60,290 bases of DNA from Microbacteriaceae bacterium PS02344. Its GTDB lineage: Bacteria > Actinomycetota > Actinomycetes > Actinomycetales > Microbacteriaceae. The first letter of the stretch is position 1; each line of letters begins with the position of its first letter. This document shows positions 47,163 through 58,415 of this stretch, piece by piece. Location of the stretch: positions 1 through 60,290 of the forward strand of contig JASCNZ010000014.1 of assembly GCA_029959905.1 (NCBI GenBank). The letters run 5' to 3'. Under the pieces are notes generated by a model, which saw only the letters and a program-made list of their open reading frames with translations, was not told the origin of the DNA and ran no database searches. A program made the position numbers and the translations under genes.

Positions 47163-47188
47163 GATTTATCTTGATATCAAGATAAATC
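47163..47188. promoter_or_regulatory. 26-base perfect palindrome upstream of acnA
   Basis: The core is TTATCTTGATATCAAGATAA; the perfect symmetry extends three bases further on each side. It is strikingly AT-rich for this genome and has no loop, so it is a DNA operator rather than a terminator. It lies between acnA and the stop of the DUF3159 gene. In Streptomyces the MarR-type citrate-responsive regulator TamR controls aconitase; a TamR-like site is the best inference. Confidence 0.7.
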
Positions 47189-47190
47189 TA

Positions 47191-47934
47191 TCACGGGTGC
47201 GGCGAGGTCTCCGTCGACGCCGCCGGCTTGTCCGGCGGATAGAGCGCTCGTACGACGAGCCAGGTCACCGCGACCATCGGGGCGAACAGCGGCAGCCCCA
47301 TCACGAGCTTCAGCGTGCCGAGCGCCGTGACCTGCTCCGTGAGGTAGAGGGGCAACTGCACGGCGAGCCGCGCGAAGAACAGCGCCGACCAGGCCACCCC
47401 CAGCCACAGGAAGGCCCGCCGCTTGCGGCGATCCTGACGCCACGCCGTGCCCTCCCCCATGAGGAAGCCCGCAGCGACGCCGATCAGCGACCAGCCGACG
47501 AGGGCCGTCACCAGGAGCACCGTGCCGTAGGCCGCGTTGGTGATGAGGCCCGGGACGAAGTTGTCCTGCGCGCGACCGGTCCACAGGGCCAGACCGGCCG
47601 CCGCACCCGCCGCCACCAGGCCGCCGATCGCGGCCGAGGGCGGCGACTTCTGGAGCAGTCGGACGATCGTGAACACCGCGGCGAGTCCGACCGATACCCC
47701 GAGGGACAGCAGCAGCGGCTCGGGGCGCAGAGTGAAGAGCACGACGAACGCGAGGCTCGGCAGCACCGATTCGAGGATGCCCCGCCACCCGCCGATCGCC
47801 GACCACACCACGGTGTGCGCGCGCGAGCCGTCGGACGCATCGACACCCGCGCGCCGCGCCGCGCCGCTGATCGCAGCACCGAAGATCTCGGAGGCCGACT
47901 GCTCCCCCTCGCCGCGACGGTCGGCGTCGCTCAC
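47191..47934 (-). CDS. DUF3159 membrane protein
   Basis: 247 residues, five to six membrane helices from about residue 45. AIGGWRGILESVLPSLAFVVLFTL and ALFFARLAVQLPLYL match the DUF3159 pattern. Function unknown; in actinobacteria it normally lies beside DUF3710 and dut, as here. The GTG at 47934 overlaps the DUF3710 stop by four bases, which rules out the longer frame. Confidence 0.88.
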   Translation of the reverse strand: MSDADRRGEGEQSASEIFGAAISGAARRAGVDASDGSRAHTVVWSAIGGWRGILESVLPSLAFVVLFTLRPEPLLLSLGVSVGLAAVFTIVRLLQKSPPSAAIGGLVAAGAAAGLALWTGRAQDNFVPGLITNAAYGTVLLVTALVGWSLIGVAAGFLMGEGTAWRQDRRKRRAFLWLGVAWSALFFARLAVQLPLYLTEQVTALGTLKLVMGLPLFAPMVAVTWLVVRALYPPDKPAASTETSPHP

Positions 47935-48518
47935 GCGGATCCCGGCGTGGCGGGCATCTTGAGCGGGATCAGGTCGCGCGGGGGCATCGGAGCACCGCCG
48001 CGCACGACCACGATCGACCGGAACAGATCCTCGACCTTCTCGGCGGCATCCGGGTCGGAGGCGGCGGCGCCGCCGATCACTCCGCGCAGGAACCACCGCG
48101 GACCGTCGACACCCACGAAGCGGGCGAGCCGGAGCGACGAGCCCTCGGCCGCCGCGGTCGGCACCTCGGCGAGCAGCTCTTTGCCGAGCGCGCCCTCGCG
48201 CTCCTCGACGCGACCGCCCTGCGCCTTCACCTGATCGCGCAGCTGCACGCGGGTCTCGTCCCAGAGGCCGCCGGAGCGCGGAGCCGCGAACGGCTGGACC
48301 TGCAGTGACGAGTCGGCGTAGTCCAAGCCGACGGCCACGATGCGCTTCGACTGCTCCTCGACCTCGAGACGCAGATTGAGGCCCTCGCGCGGGAGGATCT
48401 TGATACCGCCGAGGTCGATGTACGGCCGTACCGGATTCGCCTCGGAGTCGTCGAACGGCCCCTCGGTCGCACGGTTCGACGGCGCGGACTTGTCGGGAGT
48501 GGGGGTGATGTCAGTCAT
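47931..48518 (-). CDS. DUF3710 protein
   Basis: 195 residues, soluble. YIDLGGIKILPREGLNLRLEVEEQSKRIVAV and the later GVDGPRWFLRGVIGG are the DUF3710 core. No catalytic motif and no known function. Its start overlaps the dut stop by eight bases and its end overlaps the DUF3159 start, so dut-DUF3710-DUF3159 is one tightly coupled operon. Confidence 0.92.
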   Translation of the reverse strand: MTDITPTPDKSAPSNRATEGPFDDSEANPVRPYIDLGGIKILPREGLNLRLEVEEQSKRIVAVGLDYADSSLQVQPFAAPRSGGLWDETRVQLRDQVKAQGGRVEEREGALGKELLAEVPTAAAEGSSLRLARFVGVDGPRWFLRGVIGGAAASDPDAAEKVEDLFRSIVVVRGGAPMPPRDLIPLKMPATPGSA

Positions 48519-48963
48519 TGCTCTTCCCTGCCTGATAGCCGGTGGATCCGAAGCCGCCTTCGCCGCGCACGCTCTCGGGGAGTTCGTCGACCGAGTGGAA
48601 CACGGCGCGTGTCACCGGCATGACGAGGAGCTGCGCGATGCGGTCTCCGACGGCCACATCGTACGCGCTCTCGGTATCGGTGTTGATCAGGCTCACCTTG
48701 ATCTCGCCGCGGTAGCCCGCGTCGACCGTTCCCGGGGAGTTGACGATCGAGATGCCGTGCTTCGCGGCGAGCCCGCTGCGCGGAACCACGAACGCGGCGT
48801 ACCCCTCGGGAAGCGCGATGCGCACGCCGGTACCGACGAGGGCCCGAGCCCCGGGCTCCAAGCGCACCGCTTCCGCTGCCGTGAGATCGGCACCCGCATC
48901 CCCCGGGTGCGCGTACGTGGGAACGCGAGCGGCGATAATGGGGACATCAACGGAATCGGTCAC
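48511..48963 (-). CDS. dut: dUTP diphosphatase
   Basis: Hydrolyses dUTP to dUMP, keeping uracil out of DNA and feeding dTMP synthesis. 150 residues, trimeric family. Motif 1 is DAGADLTAAE, motif 2 PRSGLAAKHG, motif 3 VDAGYRGEIKVSLIN with the catalytic Asp, motif 4 GDRIAQLLV, motif 5 RGEGGFGSTG. All are intact. The GTG start is preceded on the minus strand by TAGCCT and six bases, indicating a leaderless mRNA. It diverges from the DUF3093 gene with almost no space between. Confidence 0.96.
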   Translation of the reverse strand: MTDSVDVPIIAARVPTYAHPGDAGADLTAAEAVRLEPGARALVGTGVRIALPEGYAAFVVPRSGLAAKHGISIVNSPGTVDAGYRGEIKVSLINTDTESAYDVAVGDRIAQLLVMPVTRAVFHSVDELPESVRGEGGFGSTGYQAGKSND

Positions 48964-48975
48964 CCCATGAGGCTA
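48934..48975. promoter_or_regulatory. Overlapping divergent promoters of dut and the DUF3093 gene
   Basis: GATAAT (48934-48939, plus strand) is a likely -10 for DUF3093 but lies inside dut. TAGCCT (48975-48970, minus strand) is the dut -10 but lies at the start of the DUF3093 reading frame. Each promoter therefore sits in or against the other gene. Confidence 0.45.
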
Positions 48976-49485
48976 ATGCAGAACACCATGTCGGACACCC
49001 GCCCCCGCTACCGGGAGAGGCTGTCGCCGAGCATCCGGATGCTCGTCACGGTCGCCCTCGCCGGCCCGATGGTGGCCCTCGTGTTCGTCCCGGTCGGATC
49101 GACCGTCGCGCTCGTCGTCGGCGCGGTCGTCGCGGCGGTCCTCGTCGCGCTGATCGTTCTGCTCGCTCCGGTGGTGGAGGTCTCCCACCGCGAACTCCGC
49201 GCGGGCCGAGCGCACATCGACGTCTCGTTCCTCGGCGAACCCGTCGCCCTCACCGGTCCCGACGCCAAGGAGGCGCGGGGTCCGGGACTCCCCGCCCGTG
49301 GCTGGCACCTGATCCGCGGCGGCATCGACGGCCTGGTCGTGGTCCCGAACGACGATCCGGCCGACCCCGTCGCGGCGTGGACGATCTCGACCCGCACTCC
49401 CGATCGCCTGGCTGTTGCTCTGCGCGCCGCCCGCGCCGAGGCCGCGGCCGCGGATGCCGCCCCGGAGACGACAACGCGCCCCTGA
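48976..49485 (+). CDS. DUF3093 membrane protein
   Basis: 169 residues. YRERLSPSIRMLVTVALAGPMVALVFVPVG and a second helix (VALVVGAVVAAVLVALIVLLAPVVEV) are followed by a small domain with DVSFLGEPVALTGPDAKEARGPGL and HLIRGGIDGLVVVPNDDP, the DUF3093 pattern. Function unknown. Starts at 48967, 48976 and 48988 are all possible; 48976 has GAGG close upstream and is a compromise. Confidence 0.88.
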   Translation: MQNTMSDTRPRYRERLSPSIRMLVTVALAGPMVALVFVPVGSTVALVVGAVVAAVLVALIVLLAPVVEVSHRELRAGRAHIDVSFLGEPVALTGPDAKEARGPGLPARGWHLIRGGIDGLVVVPNDDPADPVAAWTISTRTPDRLAVALRAARAEAAAADAAPETTTRP

Positions 49486-49521
49486 CCTCGAAGGTCGGGG
49501 CGCGTGATTCGTCGCGCGGAC

Positions 49522-49815
49522 TCAGGCCGCGCATTCCTTGCAGATCGGGCCCGAGGCGTCCTCGTGGTCGAGCTGCGAACGGTGCTTCACGAGGAAGCAG
49601 TTCATGCACGTGAACTCATCCTGCTGAGCCGGGAGCACGACGACGTCGAGCTCGAGGTCGGAGAGGTCGGCGCCGGGCAGGTCGAAGCTGGACGGGTTGT
49701 CGGAGTCCTCGTCGCCGGTGGTGCCGGCGAGCTTGTCGGGAACGCGCTCCTTCAGGGCTTCGATCGACTCGGAGTCGTCTTCGCTCTTACGGGGGGCGTC
49801 GTAGTCGGTTGCCAT
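49522..49815 (-). CDS. DUF4193 protein
   Basis: 97 residues, acidic. It begins MATDYDAPRK and ends with a treble-clef-like pair C-x2-C ... C-x2-C (FTCMNCFLVKHRSQL and GPICKECA), a likely zinc site. This is a conserved actinobacterial family of unknown role, linked by position to sepH and dut. The in-frame ATG seven codons upstream would add a non-conserved leader. Confidence 0.92.
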   Translation of the reverse strand: MATDYDAPRKSEDDSESIEALKERVPDKLAGTTGDEDSDNPSSFDLPGADLSDLELDVVVLPAQQDEFTCMNCFLVKHRSQLDHEDASGPICKECAA

Positions 49816-50011
49816 GCGGTAGATCTCCACATTCATGGTGCGAGTGGTGGTGCGCCGTCGGGTAATCGGCGGCCATAGTTTGCACGACGGGGAAACATTT
49901 AGCAAATGCGTCCGCATCGCCTGACGAAACTCGCGGCGCGCCCACGTTATTCCCGCTCGGACGGAGACTCGCGTGACACCATGAACGCACACCCATCAGA
50001 GGGGCATTCGC

Positions 50012-51088
50012 ATGGAAAACGTCACCATCGTCGGCACGGAGGCAGGGGTCCTCGTGCTCGCGACAGAGTCGGGCGAGCGGTTCGCGCTGGCCATCGACGA
50101 CGTGCTGCGCCGCGAGTTGCGGCGAGCCACCCGCCAGACGGAGCCGTCGGCTGCGCGCCTCGCCGCCAGCCCGCGCGACATCCAGGCGCAGATCCGCGCC
50201 GGGCTCACGACCGCCGAGGTGGCGGAGCTCCTGGGCATCGCCGTCGAGGACGTCGCGCGTTTCGAGGGCCCCGTCCTCGCCGAGCGCGAACACGTCATCG
50301 GTCAGGCTCTCGCCGTTCCGGTGCTCATCGGCAGCGAGGTCGAGCCCGATGCCCAGCCGACCTTCGGCACCGCCATCCGCGCCAAGCTCGCGGAGGTCGC
50401 CGCCACCGCCGAGCGGTGGGCGAGCTGGAAGGATGAGAGCGGCTGGATCATCAAGCTCGAGTTCAGCGCGAACGACGTCGAGCACGATGCGCGATGGAGC
50501 TTCGACCCTCGGCGGAGCGCCCTGTCGCCGCTGAATTCCGACGCCGCTCAACTGTCGCGCCAGGGCTCGCTGCCCGAGGGCCTCATCCCCCGGTTGCGCG
50601 CCGTCGAGCCCGAGCGCTCCACGTCGCCGTACAAAGACGAAAGCCGTTTCGACTCGGGCGCTTTCGGCCCGCGCCTCGTGGCCGCGCCCGAGGCGGAGGT
50701 CGAGGAACCCGACCTCCCGGAACGCTCGAACGCCGCAGCGCAGCACGCCGCGATCAAGCGCGCTCCCGAGACGCCGACGACCACCCCCGAGACCGCCGAC
50801 CTGCTCGAGGCGCTGCGCCGCCGCCGCGGGCAGCGCGAGAGCGCGCCGATGGTCGACGTTCCGGCGGAGCGACCCCAGCCCGCGCCCTCCGCGCCCCCCG
50901 CGCGGCAGGAGACGAACCCCATCGCGATCTTCGACGCGGCGTTCGAAGAAGATGATGCGGAGTCGGCCGACGCTCGTCCCTCCCGCACGGAGTCCGGCGA
51001 ATCGACGGAGTCCTCGAACCGCCGTCGACGCCGCAACGCGATGCCCTCGTGGGACGAGATCGTTTTCGGAGCCCGCACCGACGAGTGA
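50012..51088 (+). CDS. sepH: Septation protein SepH
   Basis: 358 residues. The N-terminal DUF3071 domain (about 1-170) contains the helix-turn-helix TTAEVAELLGIAVEDVARFEGPVLAER. The C-terminal half is disordered and Pro/Glu/Arg-rich with a basic end (SSNRRRRRNAMPSWDEIVFG). In Streptomyces and mycobacteria SepH promotes FtsZ assembly through this architecture. ATG at 50012; the preceding 196 bases hold the divergent promoters of this gene and DUF4193. Confidence 0.93.
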   Translation: MENVTIVGTEAGVLVLATESGERFALAIDDVLRRELRRATRQTEPSAARLAASPRDIQAQIRAGLTTAEVAELLGIAVEDVARFEGPVLAEREHVIGQALAVPVLIGSEVEPDAQPTFGTAIRAKLAEVAATAERWASWKDESGWIIKLEFSANDVEHDARWSFDPRRSALSPLNSDAAQLSRQGSLPEGLIPRLRAVEPERSTSPYKDESRFDSGAFGPRLVAAPEAEVEEPDLPERSNAAAQHAAIKRAPETPTTTPETADLLEALRRRRGQRESAPMVDVPAERPQPAPSAPPARQETNPIAIFDAAFEEDDAESADARPSRTESGESTESSNRRRRRNAMPSWDEIVFGARTDE

Positions 51089-51130
51089 TCCCCGTCGATC
51101 GTCCGACCCGGCGACTCCGGGGCAACGCGA

Positions 51131-52252
51131 TCAGTGAGCGAAGGCTCCGAGTGCGATCCAGGGCACCTGCCGTTCCTCGGCGGTCAGACCACCGTGCTGC
51201 CCGATCATGCCCCGCGCTCTCTGGTCCGCGGCCGTCCCGTCGTAGATCGCCCGGTTCCCCCTCGGCACCGCGATGAGGTCGCCGATGCGCGCTGCCGCAT
51301 CCGCCGTCACGCGCGGGCCGAACAGCCCCCCATCGATGACCTCCTGACGCGTCGCCACGTCCGCGAGGCCGTCGAGATCGGCGCGCCAGCGGTCGGCGAC
51401 CTCGGTGGGCGAGACCTCCGGTTCGACGTAGGCGTGGATCATGCGCGGCTCCCCGGCCAGCCACCGCACGCCGCGCAGGTGCGTCTCGTCGAGGACCAGC
51501 TGCCGATCGGCCGGCACGTCGAGCATCCCGTGGTCCGAGGTCACGAGCACGCCGACGCCGGAGGGCACGGGATGCGTCAGGGCGGCGTCGACGTCTTCGA
51601 GCGCGGCGACCCAGTCGCCCGAGGACACGCCGTGGCGATGCCCGGCCTTGTCGACCTCCGGCAGGTAGCAGTAGACGACGGACCCGGGGTTCCGCTCCGC
51701 GAGATCGTATGCGGCGCCCACGCGGTCGCGAGCGCTCCCCGCCGACGAGAACGTCGAGCCGCGCAGGGTCGCGCGGCTGAACCCGCTGTGCGCGTATGCG
51801 GCCAATCCGACGGCGAACGCGCCGCGGCCATCGGCGGCCGCGCGCTCGAAGATCGTCGGGGCGGTCTGCCAGGCGGCGGGATCGACGCCGGCGGACTCCC
51901 AACCGGAGAGCTGGTTGATCAGAACGTCGCGCTCGGGGTCGCGCACCTGGTACCCCACAAGGCCGTGCTCCCCTGGCCAGGCGCCGGTGAGGATGCTCGT
52001 CAGCGCTGCCGCGGTCGTCGACGGGAACACCGACGTCGCGACGCTCTTGCGTGTCATGGCCGTCGCGAGCGTGCGCGCATGACCGGAGTGCGCCCGCAGC
52101 GAGATCGCACCGAGTCCGTCGATGACCACGAGCACGACCGACGATGCCGCCGGGAGGGAGCCTCCGCCCCCGTTCAGCGCCGAGAAGAGGTCGTCCGCCA
52201 CCCCGACGACGCTCCGGGCTGCGGCGGACTCGGACGGTAGCATGAGGGACAC
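51131..52252 (-). CDS. Alkaline phosphatase superfamily nucleotide pyrophosphatase/phosphodiesterase
   Basis: 373 residues, no signal peptide. Metal ligands and nucleophile are visible: Asp in VVLVVIDGLGA, Thr in SVFPSTTAAALTSILTG (catalytic), Asp-His in YLPEVDKAGHRHG, Asp-His in LVTSDHGML, and His in IGQHGGL near the end. It resembles the NPP branch that hydrolyses nucleotide or phosphonate diesters; the substrate is not known. GTG at 52252 follows CAGACT and seven bases, so it may be leaderless. Adjacent to sepH in many actinobacteria. Confidence 0.9.
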   Translation of the reverse strand: MSLMLPSESAAARSVVGVADDLFSALNGGGGSLPAASSVVLVVIDGLGAISLRAHSGHARTLATAMTRKSVATSVFPSTTAAALTSILTGAWPGEHGLVGYQVRDPERDVLINQLSGWESAGVDPAAWQTAPTIFERAAADGRGAFAVGLAAYAHSGFSRATLRGSTFSSAGSARDRVGAAYDLAERNPGSVVYCYLPEVDKAGHRHGVSSGDWVAALEDVDAALTHPVPSGVGVLVTSDHGMLDVPADRQLVLDETHLRGVRWLAGEPRMIHAYVEPEVSPTEVADRWRADLDGLADVATRQEVIDGGLFGPRVTADAAARIGDLIAVPRGNRAIYDGTAADQRARGMIGQHGGLTAEERQVPWIALGAFAH

Positions 52253-52296
52253 CCGAGCCAGTCTGACACAGGCTCCCGCACGCCTTCAGGAAGTCC

Positions 52297-54738
52297 ATGC
52301 CGAAAACGCCGCCGCCCGAGCCCGTCGAAGAGCGCATCCAGGACATCGACCTCTCCAGCGAGATGCAGGGGTCGTTCCTCGAGTACGCCTACTCCGTCAT
52401 CTATTCGCGTGCGCTGCCGGATGCCCGCGACGGTCTCAAGCCCGTGCAACGGCGCATCCTCTTCCAGATGGCCGAGATGGGCCTCCGACCCGATCGCGGT
52501 CATGTCAAGAGCGCTCGCGTCGTCGGCGAGGTGATGGGAAAGCTGCACCCGCACGGCGACTCCGCCATCTACGACGCGCTGGTGCGCCTCGCGCAGGACT
52601 TCGCCCTCCGAGTGCCCCTCGTCGACGGGCACGGGAACTTCGGCTCGCTCGACGACGGCCCCGCGGCGGCACGCTACACCGAGGCGCGGCTGGCGGCCTC
52701 CGCCCTCGCTCTGACCGAGAACCTCGACGAGGACGTCGTCGACTTCGTCCCCAACTACGACGGGCAGTTCCAGCAGCCGGCTGTGCTTCCCGCTGCCTTC
52801 CCGAACCTGCTCGTCAACGGTGCCAGCGGTATCGCTGTCGGCATGGCGACGAACATGGCGCCGCACAATCTCATCGAGGTCGTCGCCGCCGCGACCCACC
52901 TGCTCGAGAACCCCGACGCGACCACCGAAGAGCTCATGGAGTTCGTCCCGGGACCGGATTTCCCCTCGGGTGGCGTGCTCATGGGCCTCGATGGCGTGAA
53001 AGACGCCTACACGACAGGTCGCGGGGCGCTGAAGGTGCGCGGCAGAGTCTCGGTGGAGCCGCTCGGCCCCCGCCGAACCGGCATCATCGTCTCGGAGCTG
53101 CCGTACATGGTCGGCCCCGAGCGCCTGATCGAGAAGATCCGCGATGCCGTGCAGTCGAAGAAGCTGCAGGGCATCAGCGACGTCACCGACCTCACCGACC
53201 GCAACCACGGTCTGCGCGTGGCCATCGGCGTGAAGACCGGCTTCGACCCGAACGCGATCCTCGAACAGCTCTACCGTCTGACGCCCCTCGAGGACTCGTT
53301 CAACATCAACAACGTCGCCCTCGTCGACGGGCAGCCGCGCACCCTCGGCCTCAAGGAGATGCTGAGCGTTTACGTCGGGCACCGCATCGAGGTGATCACG
53401 CGCCGCAGTCGTTACCGCCTCGCGCGTCGCGAGGAGCGCCTGCACCTGGTCGAGGGACTGCTCATCGCCATCGTCGACATCGACGAGGTCATCCAGGTCA
53501 TCCGCTCGTCGGACGACTCGGAGCAGGCGCGCACGAAGCTGCGCGACGTCTTCGAACTGAGCGAGCTGCAGGCCGAGTACATCCTCGAGCTGCGTCTGCG
53601 CCGACTCACGAAGTTCTCGCGCATCGAACTCGAGTCCGAGCGCGACACGCTGCTCGCCGACATCGCAGCGCTGCGCGAGCTGCTGGCGAGCGACGCCCTG
53701 CTGCGCGCCGCCGTCGCGACCGAACTCGACGCCGCCGCAGATGCCTACGGCACACCGCGTCGCACGCTGCTCATGAACGCTGCTCCGCCGAAGCCGCGCG
53801 CGACGAAGGGGGCGGTCGATCTGCAGATCGCCGACGCCCCCACCGTCATCGCCCTGTCGACGACCGGCCGCGCCGTGCGCGTGGATCTGGCCGAGGGGCA
53901 GGAGCTCGTCGCCCCGGCGCGACGCAGCAAGCACGATGCCATCCTCGCGACCGTCGAGACGACGGTTCGAGCCGAGCTCGGTGCGCTCACGAGCACCGGA
54001 CGCGTCGTGCGCTTCTCGCCCGTCGACCTGCCGTCCGTGCCGGGCTCGTCCGTCCAGCTCGCCGCCGGCACCCCTCTGCGGGACTACCTCGGGCTCGCCG
54101 ACCGGGCGGAACGCGTCGTCGGATTCGTCCGTTTCGACAGCGACACCCCGGTCGCCCTCGGTACCGCACAGGGCACGGTGAAGCGGATCGTGCCCTCCTC
54201 GTTGCCCGTGCGCCCCGACGTCGAGGTAATCGCACTCAAGCCCCGCGACAGCGTCGTCGGTGCAGCCGAGGCCACCGACGAGCACGAGCTCGTCTTCGTC
54301 ACCACCGATGCGCAGCTCCTGCGGTTCTCGGCCTCCGCCGTCCGCCCCCAGGGTGCGGCGGCGGGCGGTATGGCCGGCATCAAGCTCGGCGGCGGCGCAT
54401 CCGTCCTGTTCTTCGGTGCCGTCGCGAGCGGCGCAGAGGCGGTCGTCGCCACCGTCTCCGGGGCGGAGAGCCTGCTCCCCGGCACCGACCCCGGACGCGC
54501 GAAAGTGACCGCGTTCGCCGAGTACCCCGCGAAGGGACGCGCGACGGGCGGCGTGCGGGCGCATGCCTTCCTGAAGGGCGAGGACCGCCTCACTGTCGCC
54601 TGGGTGGGCGTCGCACCGGCGCAAGCCGTGGACCCCACCGGCGCCGTGCGCCGTCTGCCCGAGCCGGGCGCGCGTCGGGATGCGTCCGGGCAGCCCACCG
54701 AGGGCGTGATCGGCAGCATCGGTCGCCCGCTCGTCTGA
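52297..54738 (+). CDS. parC: DNA topoisomerase IV subunit A (ParC-like)
   Basis: 813 residues. The cleavage domain has [18 protein letters not shown], the quinolone region [22 protein letters not shown] (Ser and Asp retained, sensitive-type residues) and the catalytic Tyr in [10 protein letters not shown] (about residue 127). The C-terminal beta-pinwheel (about 500-813) has no GyrA box (QRRGGKG type), which favours decatenase-type topoisomerase IV over gyrase. It is tail-to-tail with parE, 15 bases apart. Confidence 0.88.
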   Translation: MPKTPPPEPVEERIQDIDLSSEMQGSFLEYAYSVIYSRALPDARDGLKPVQRRILFQMAEMGLRPDRGHVKSARVVGEVMGKLHPHGDSAIYDALVRLAQDFALRVPLVDGHGNFGSLDDGPAAARYTEARLAASALALTENLDEDVVDFVPNYDGQFQQPAVLPAAFPNLLVNGASGIAVGMATNMAPHNLIEVVAAATHLLENPDATTEELMEFVPGPDFPSGGVLMGLDGVKDAYTTGRGALKVRGRVSVEPLGPRRTGIIVSELPYMVGPERLIEKIRDAVQSKKLQGISDVTDLTDRNHGLRVAIGVKTGFDPNAILEQLYRLTPLEDSFNINNVALVDGQPRTLGLKEMLSVYVGHRIEVITRRSRYRLARREERLHLVEGLLIAIVDIDEVIQVIRSSDDSEQARTKLRDVFELSELQAEYILELRLRRLTKFSRIELESERDTLLADIAALRELLASDALLRAAVATELDAAADAYGTPRRTLLMNAAPPKPRATKGAVDLQIADAPTVIALSTTGRAVRVDLAEGQELVAPARRSKHDAILATVETTVRAELGALTSTGRVVRFSPVDLPSVPGSSVQLAAGTPLRDYLGLADRAERVVGFVRFDSDTPVALGTAQGTVKRIVPSSLPVRPDVEVIALKPRDSVVGAAEATDEHELVFVTTDAQLLRFSASAVRPQGAAAGGMAGIKLGGGASVLFFGAVASGAEAVVATVSGAESLLPGTDPGRAKVTAFAEYPAKGRATGGVRAHAFLKGEDRLTVAWVGVAPAQAVDPTGAVRRLPEPGARRDASGQPTEGVIGSIGRPLV

Positions 54739-54753
54739 CGGCGGGCGCCGCGA

Positions 54754-56832
<2,079 letters not shown>

Positions 56833-56840
56833 AATCTCCG

Positions 56841-56846
56841 ATTCTA
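56841..56846 (-). promoter_or_regulatory. -10 box of parE
   Basis: TAGAAT on the minus strand (56846-56841), eight bases before the parE GTG. With a start point seven to eight bases downstream the mRNA would begin at the start codon. The remaining 165 bases to DUF7455 show only that gene's promoter and ribosome site. Confidence 0.5.
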
Positions 56847-57011
56847 TTCGCGTAGGGGGCTGCAGCCCGCCCGACACTCCCCGCTCGACGAGACCCCGCC
56901 GTCCGCGCGTACGCGCTGAGCGAAACACGCCGTGATCCGGGCATGCACCCAGCCCTGGCGTGGTTGTATTGAGCACGCTCCCCAGCGAACCCGAAACGAG
57001 GAGGCACCGAG

Positions 57012-57230
57012 ATGAACGCAACGACCGAACGTGAGACCTCCGAGGTCGAGTTCCGACTGACCGCCATGGACCGCTGCGACTCCTGCGGCGCACAGGCCTA
57101 CATCGCCGCCGAGGTGAACGGCTCCGAACTGCTCTTCTGCGCCCACCACGGACGCAAGTACGAGGAGAAGCTCCGTTCCATCGCGACGAGCTGGCACGAC
57201 GAGACCTCGCGCCTCGTCGAGACGGTCTGA
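57012..57230 (+). CDS. DUF7455 protein
   Basis: 72 residues. MDRCDSCGAQAYIAAEVNGSELLFCAHHGRKYEEKL matches a small actinobacterial zinc-ribbon-like family (C-x2-C then C-x2-H) usually found between sigma-factor and topoisomerase genes. Function unknown. GAGGAGG precedes the ATG and a strong terminator follows. Confidence 0.9.
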   Translation: MNATTERETSEVEFRLTAMDRCDSCGAQAYIAAEVNGSELLFCAHHGRKYEEKLRSIATSWHDETSRLVETV

Positions 57231-57266
57231 CCCGGAACCCGCCGCGGTTTCAACCACGACTCCCCG

Positions 57267-57305
57267 GAAGGCCCCCGCGCGAAAGCGCCGGGGCCTTCTT
57301 TCGTT
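57267..57305 (+). terminator. Terminator after the DUF7455 gene
   Basis: A 14-base stem with one mismatch (GAAGGCCCC...GGGGCCTTC) around a GAAA tetraloop, followed by a T-rich run (TTCTTTCGTTT). This is the most classical intrinsic terminator in the window. Confidence 0.85.
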
Positions 57306-57374
57306 TCTGTTCCCCATTGCACCTGCCGAGGACGCCTCATTCGCGGGGGCGATCGATCGCCCTCCGAGAAGCGA

Positions 57375-58415
57375 TCAGTCGACGACGACGCGGCGTACGT
57401 GCCCGGTCAGACGCGTGACGATCTCCTCGCCCACGGTGTCGATGCGCTCGGCCAGCGTGGTCGCGCTGGCCTCCCCCTGCTCTCCCGGCCCGAAGACGCG
57501 CACGACGTCGCCGATCTGCGCGCCGGGCCAGCCCTCGACGATGGTCTCGGTCGGACGGATCTCCCGGATGGAGCGCGACCCCGCCGGTGTGCCGACCGGA
57601 GCACCGGCCAACGTCGAGGGCAGCCCGTCGAAGGAACCGATCGCGATCACCGCGTCGTCGCCGTCGATGCGGATGACTGGGGCGGCGAGGGTGGCGACCG
57701 GTCGGATGCCCTCGAGATCCGGCCCGTCGGCGGATCGCACGCCGTAGCAGAAGGCGCCGATGCGCGACACCGATCCGCGCAGTTCGGGCCGCCACCAGGA
57801 GGCGGCGGACGCCGTGAGGTGCAGGAGCTCGGGCACCGGGCCGGAGTCGCCGGTCGCGCGGACCGCCTCGAGGAAGACCGACTGTGCGTCGTCGTCCTCG
57901 GCATCGCTGGCTTCGGCGATGTGACTCCAGACGCCCACCAGATGCAGTGCGCCGGCGCGTTCCGCGTCGCGGGCCCGCTCGACGGCATCCGCCCAGTCCT
58001 GCGGCAGGATGCCGTTGCGGTGCAGCCCCGTGTCGATCTTCAGATGCACGCGCGCGCGGACGCCCATCGCCGAGGCGCGGGCGATCACGCGTTCCAGATA
58101 CTCCGCCGACCCCACGCCGAGATCGATGTCGTGCAGCAGGGCGTCGTCGACCTCGGCGTCACTCGATGTGGCCCACGCGAAGATCCGCGGGCTCCCGCCG
58201 CCGACCCGGCGCGCATCGACGGCGGTGGCGATGTCGAAGGCGCCGATCCACGGCACCCCCATCTCGACGGCCGTCTCGACCACCCAGGTCAGTCCGTGAC
58301 CGTAGGCGTCGTCCTTCACGACGAGCATGAGGTCCGAGGGGGCGATCCGCGCGCGGACCGCCGCGACGTTCGCGCGGAAGGTGCGGACGTCGAGATGCAG
58401 CTCGGCACGGCTCAC
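57375..58415 (-). CDS. Alanine racemase-like barrel protein lacking the catalytic tyrosine
   Basis: 346 residues, fold type III. The barrel looks functional: cofactor Lys34 and Tyr38 in VVKDDAYGHG, Lys126 and Arg133 in HLKIDTGLHRNGI, His165 in WSHIAEASD, Arg218 in VSRIGAFCYG. The C-terminal domain is altered: where alanine racemase has G-Y-A-D-G this has GSFDG (260-264), the preceding V-x-Y-G segment and G-R-x-x-M-D motif are missing, and the PLP-phosphate Tyr is replaced by Gly-Glu (329-330). It overlaps the upstream alanine racemase-like gene by four bases (GTGA), so the two are co-translated, and may be complemented by it. Confidence 0.8.
   Translation of the reverse strand: MSRAELHLDVRTFRANVAAVRARIAPSDLMLVVKDDAYGHGLTWVVETAVEMGVPWIGAFDIATAVDARRVGGGSPRIFAWATSSDAEVDDALLHDIDLGVGSAEYLERVIARASAMGVRARVHLKIDTGLHRNGILPQDWADAVERARDAERAGALHLVGVWSHIAEASDAEDDDAQSVFLEAVRATGDSGPVPELLHLTASAASWWRPELRGSVSRIGAFCYGVRSADGPDLEGIRPVATLAAPVIRIDGDDAVIAIGSFDGLPSTLAGAPVGTPAGSRSIREIRPTETIVEGWPGAQIGDVVRVFGPGEQGEASATTLAERIDTVGEEIVTRLTGHVRRVVVD

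Noticed and set aside
47163..47188. The aconitase-side palindrome as a terminator for the DUF3159 gene
   Set aside because: It has no loop bases, is AT-rich unlike all other terminators here, and has no T tract; a DNA operator fits better.
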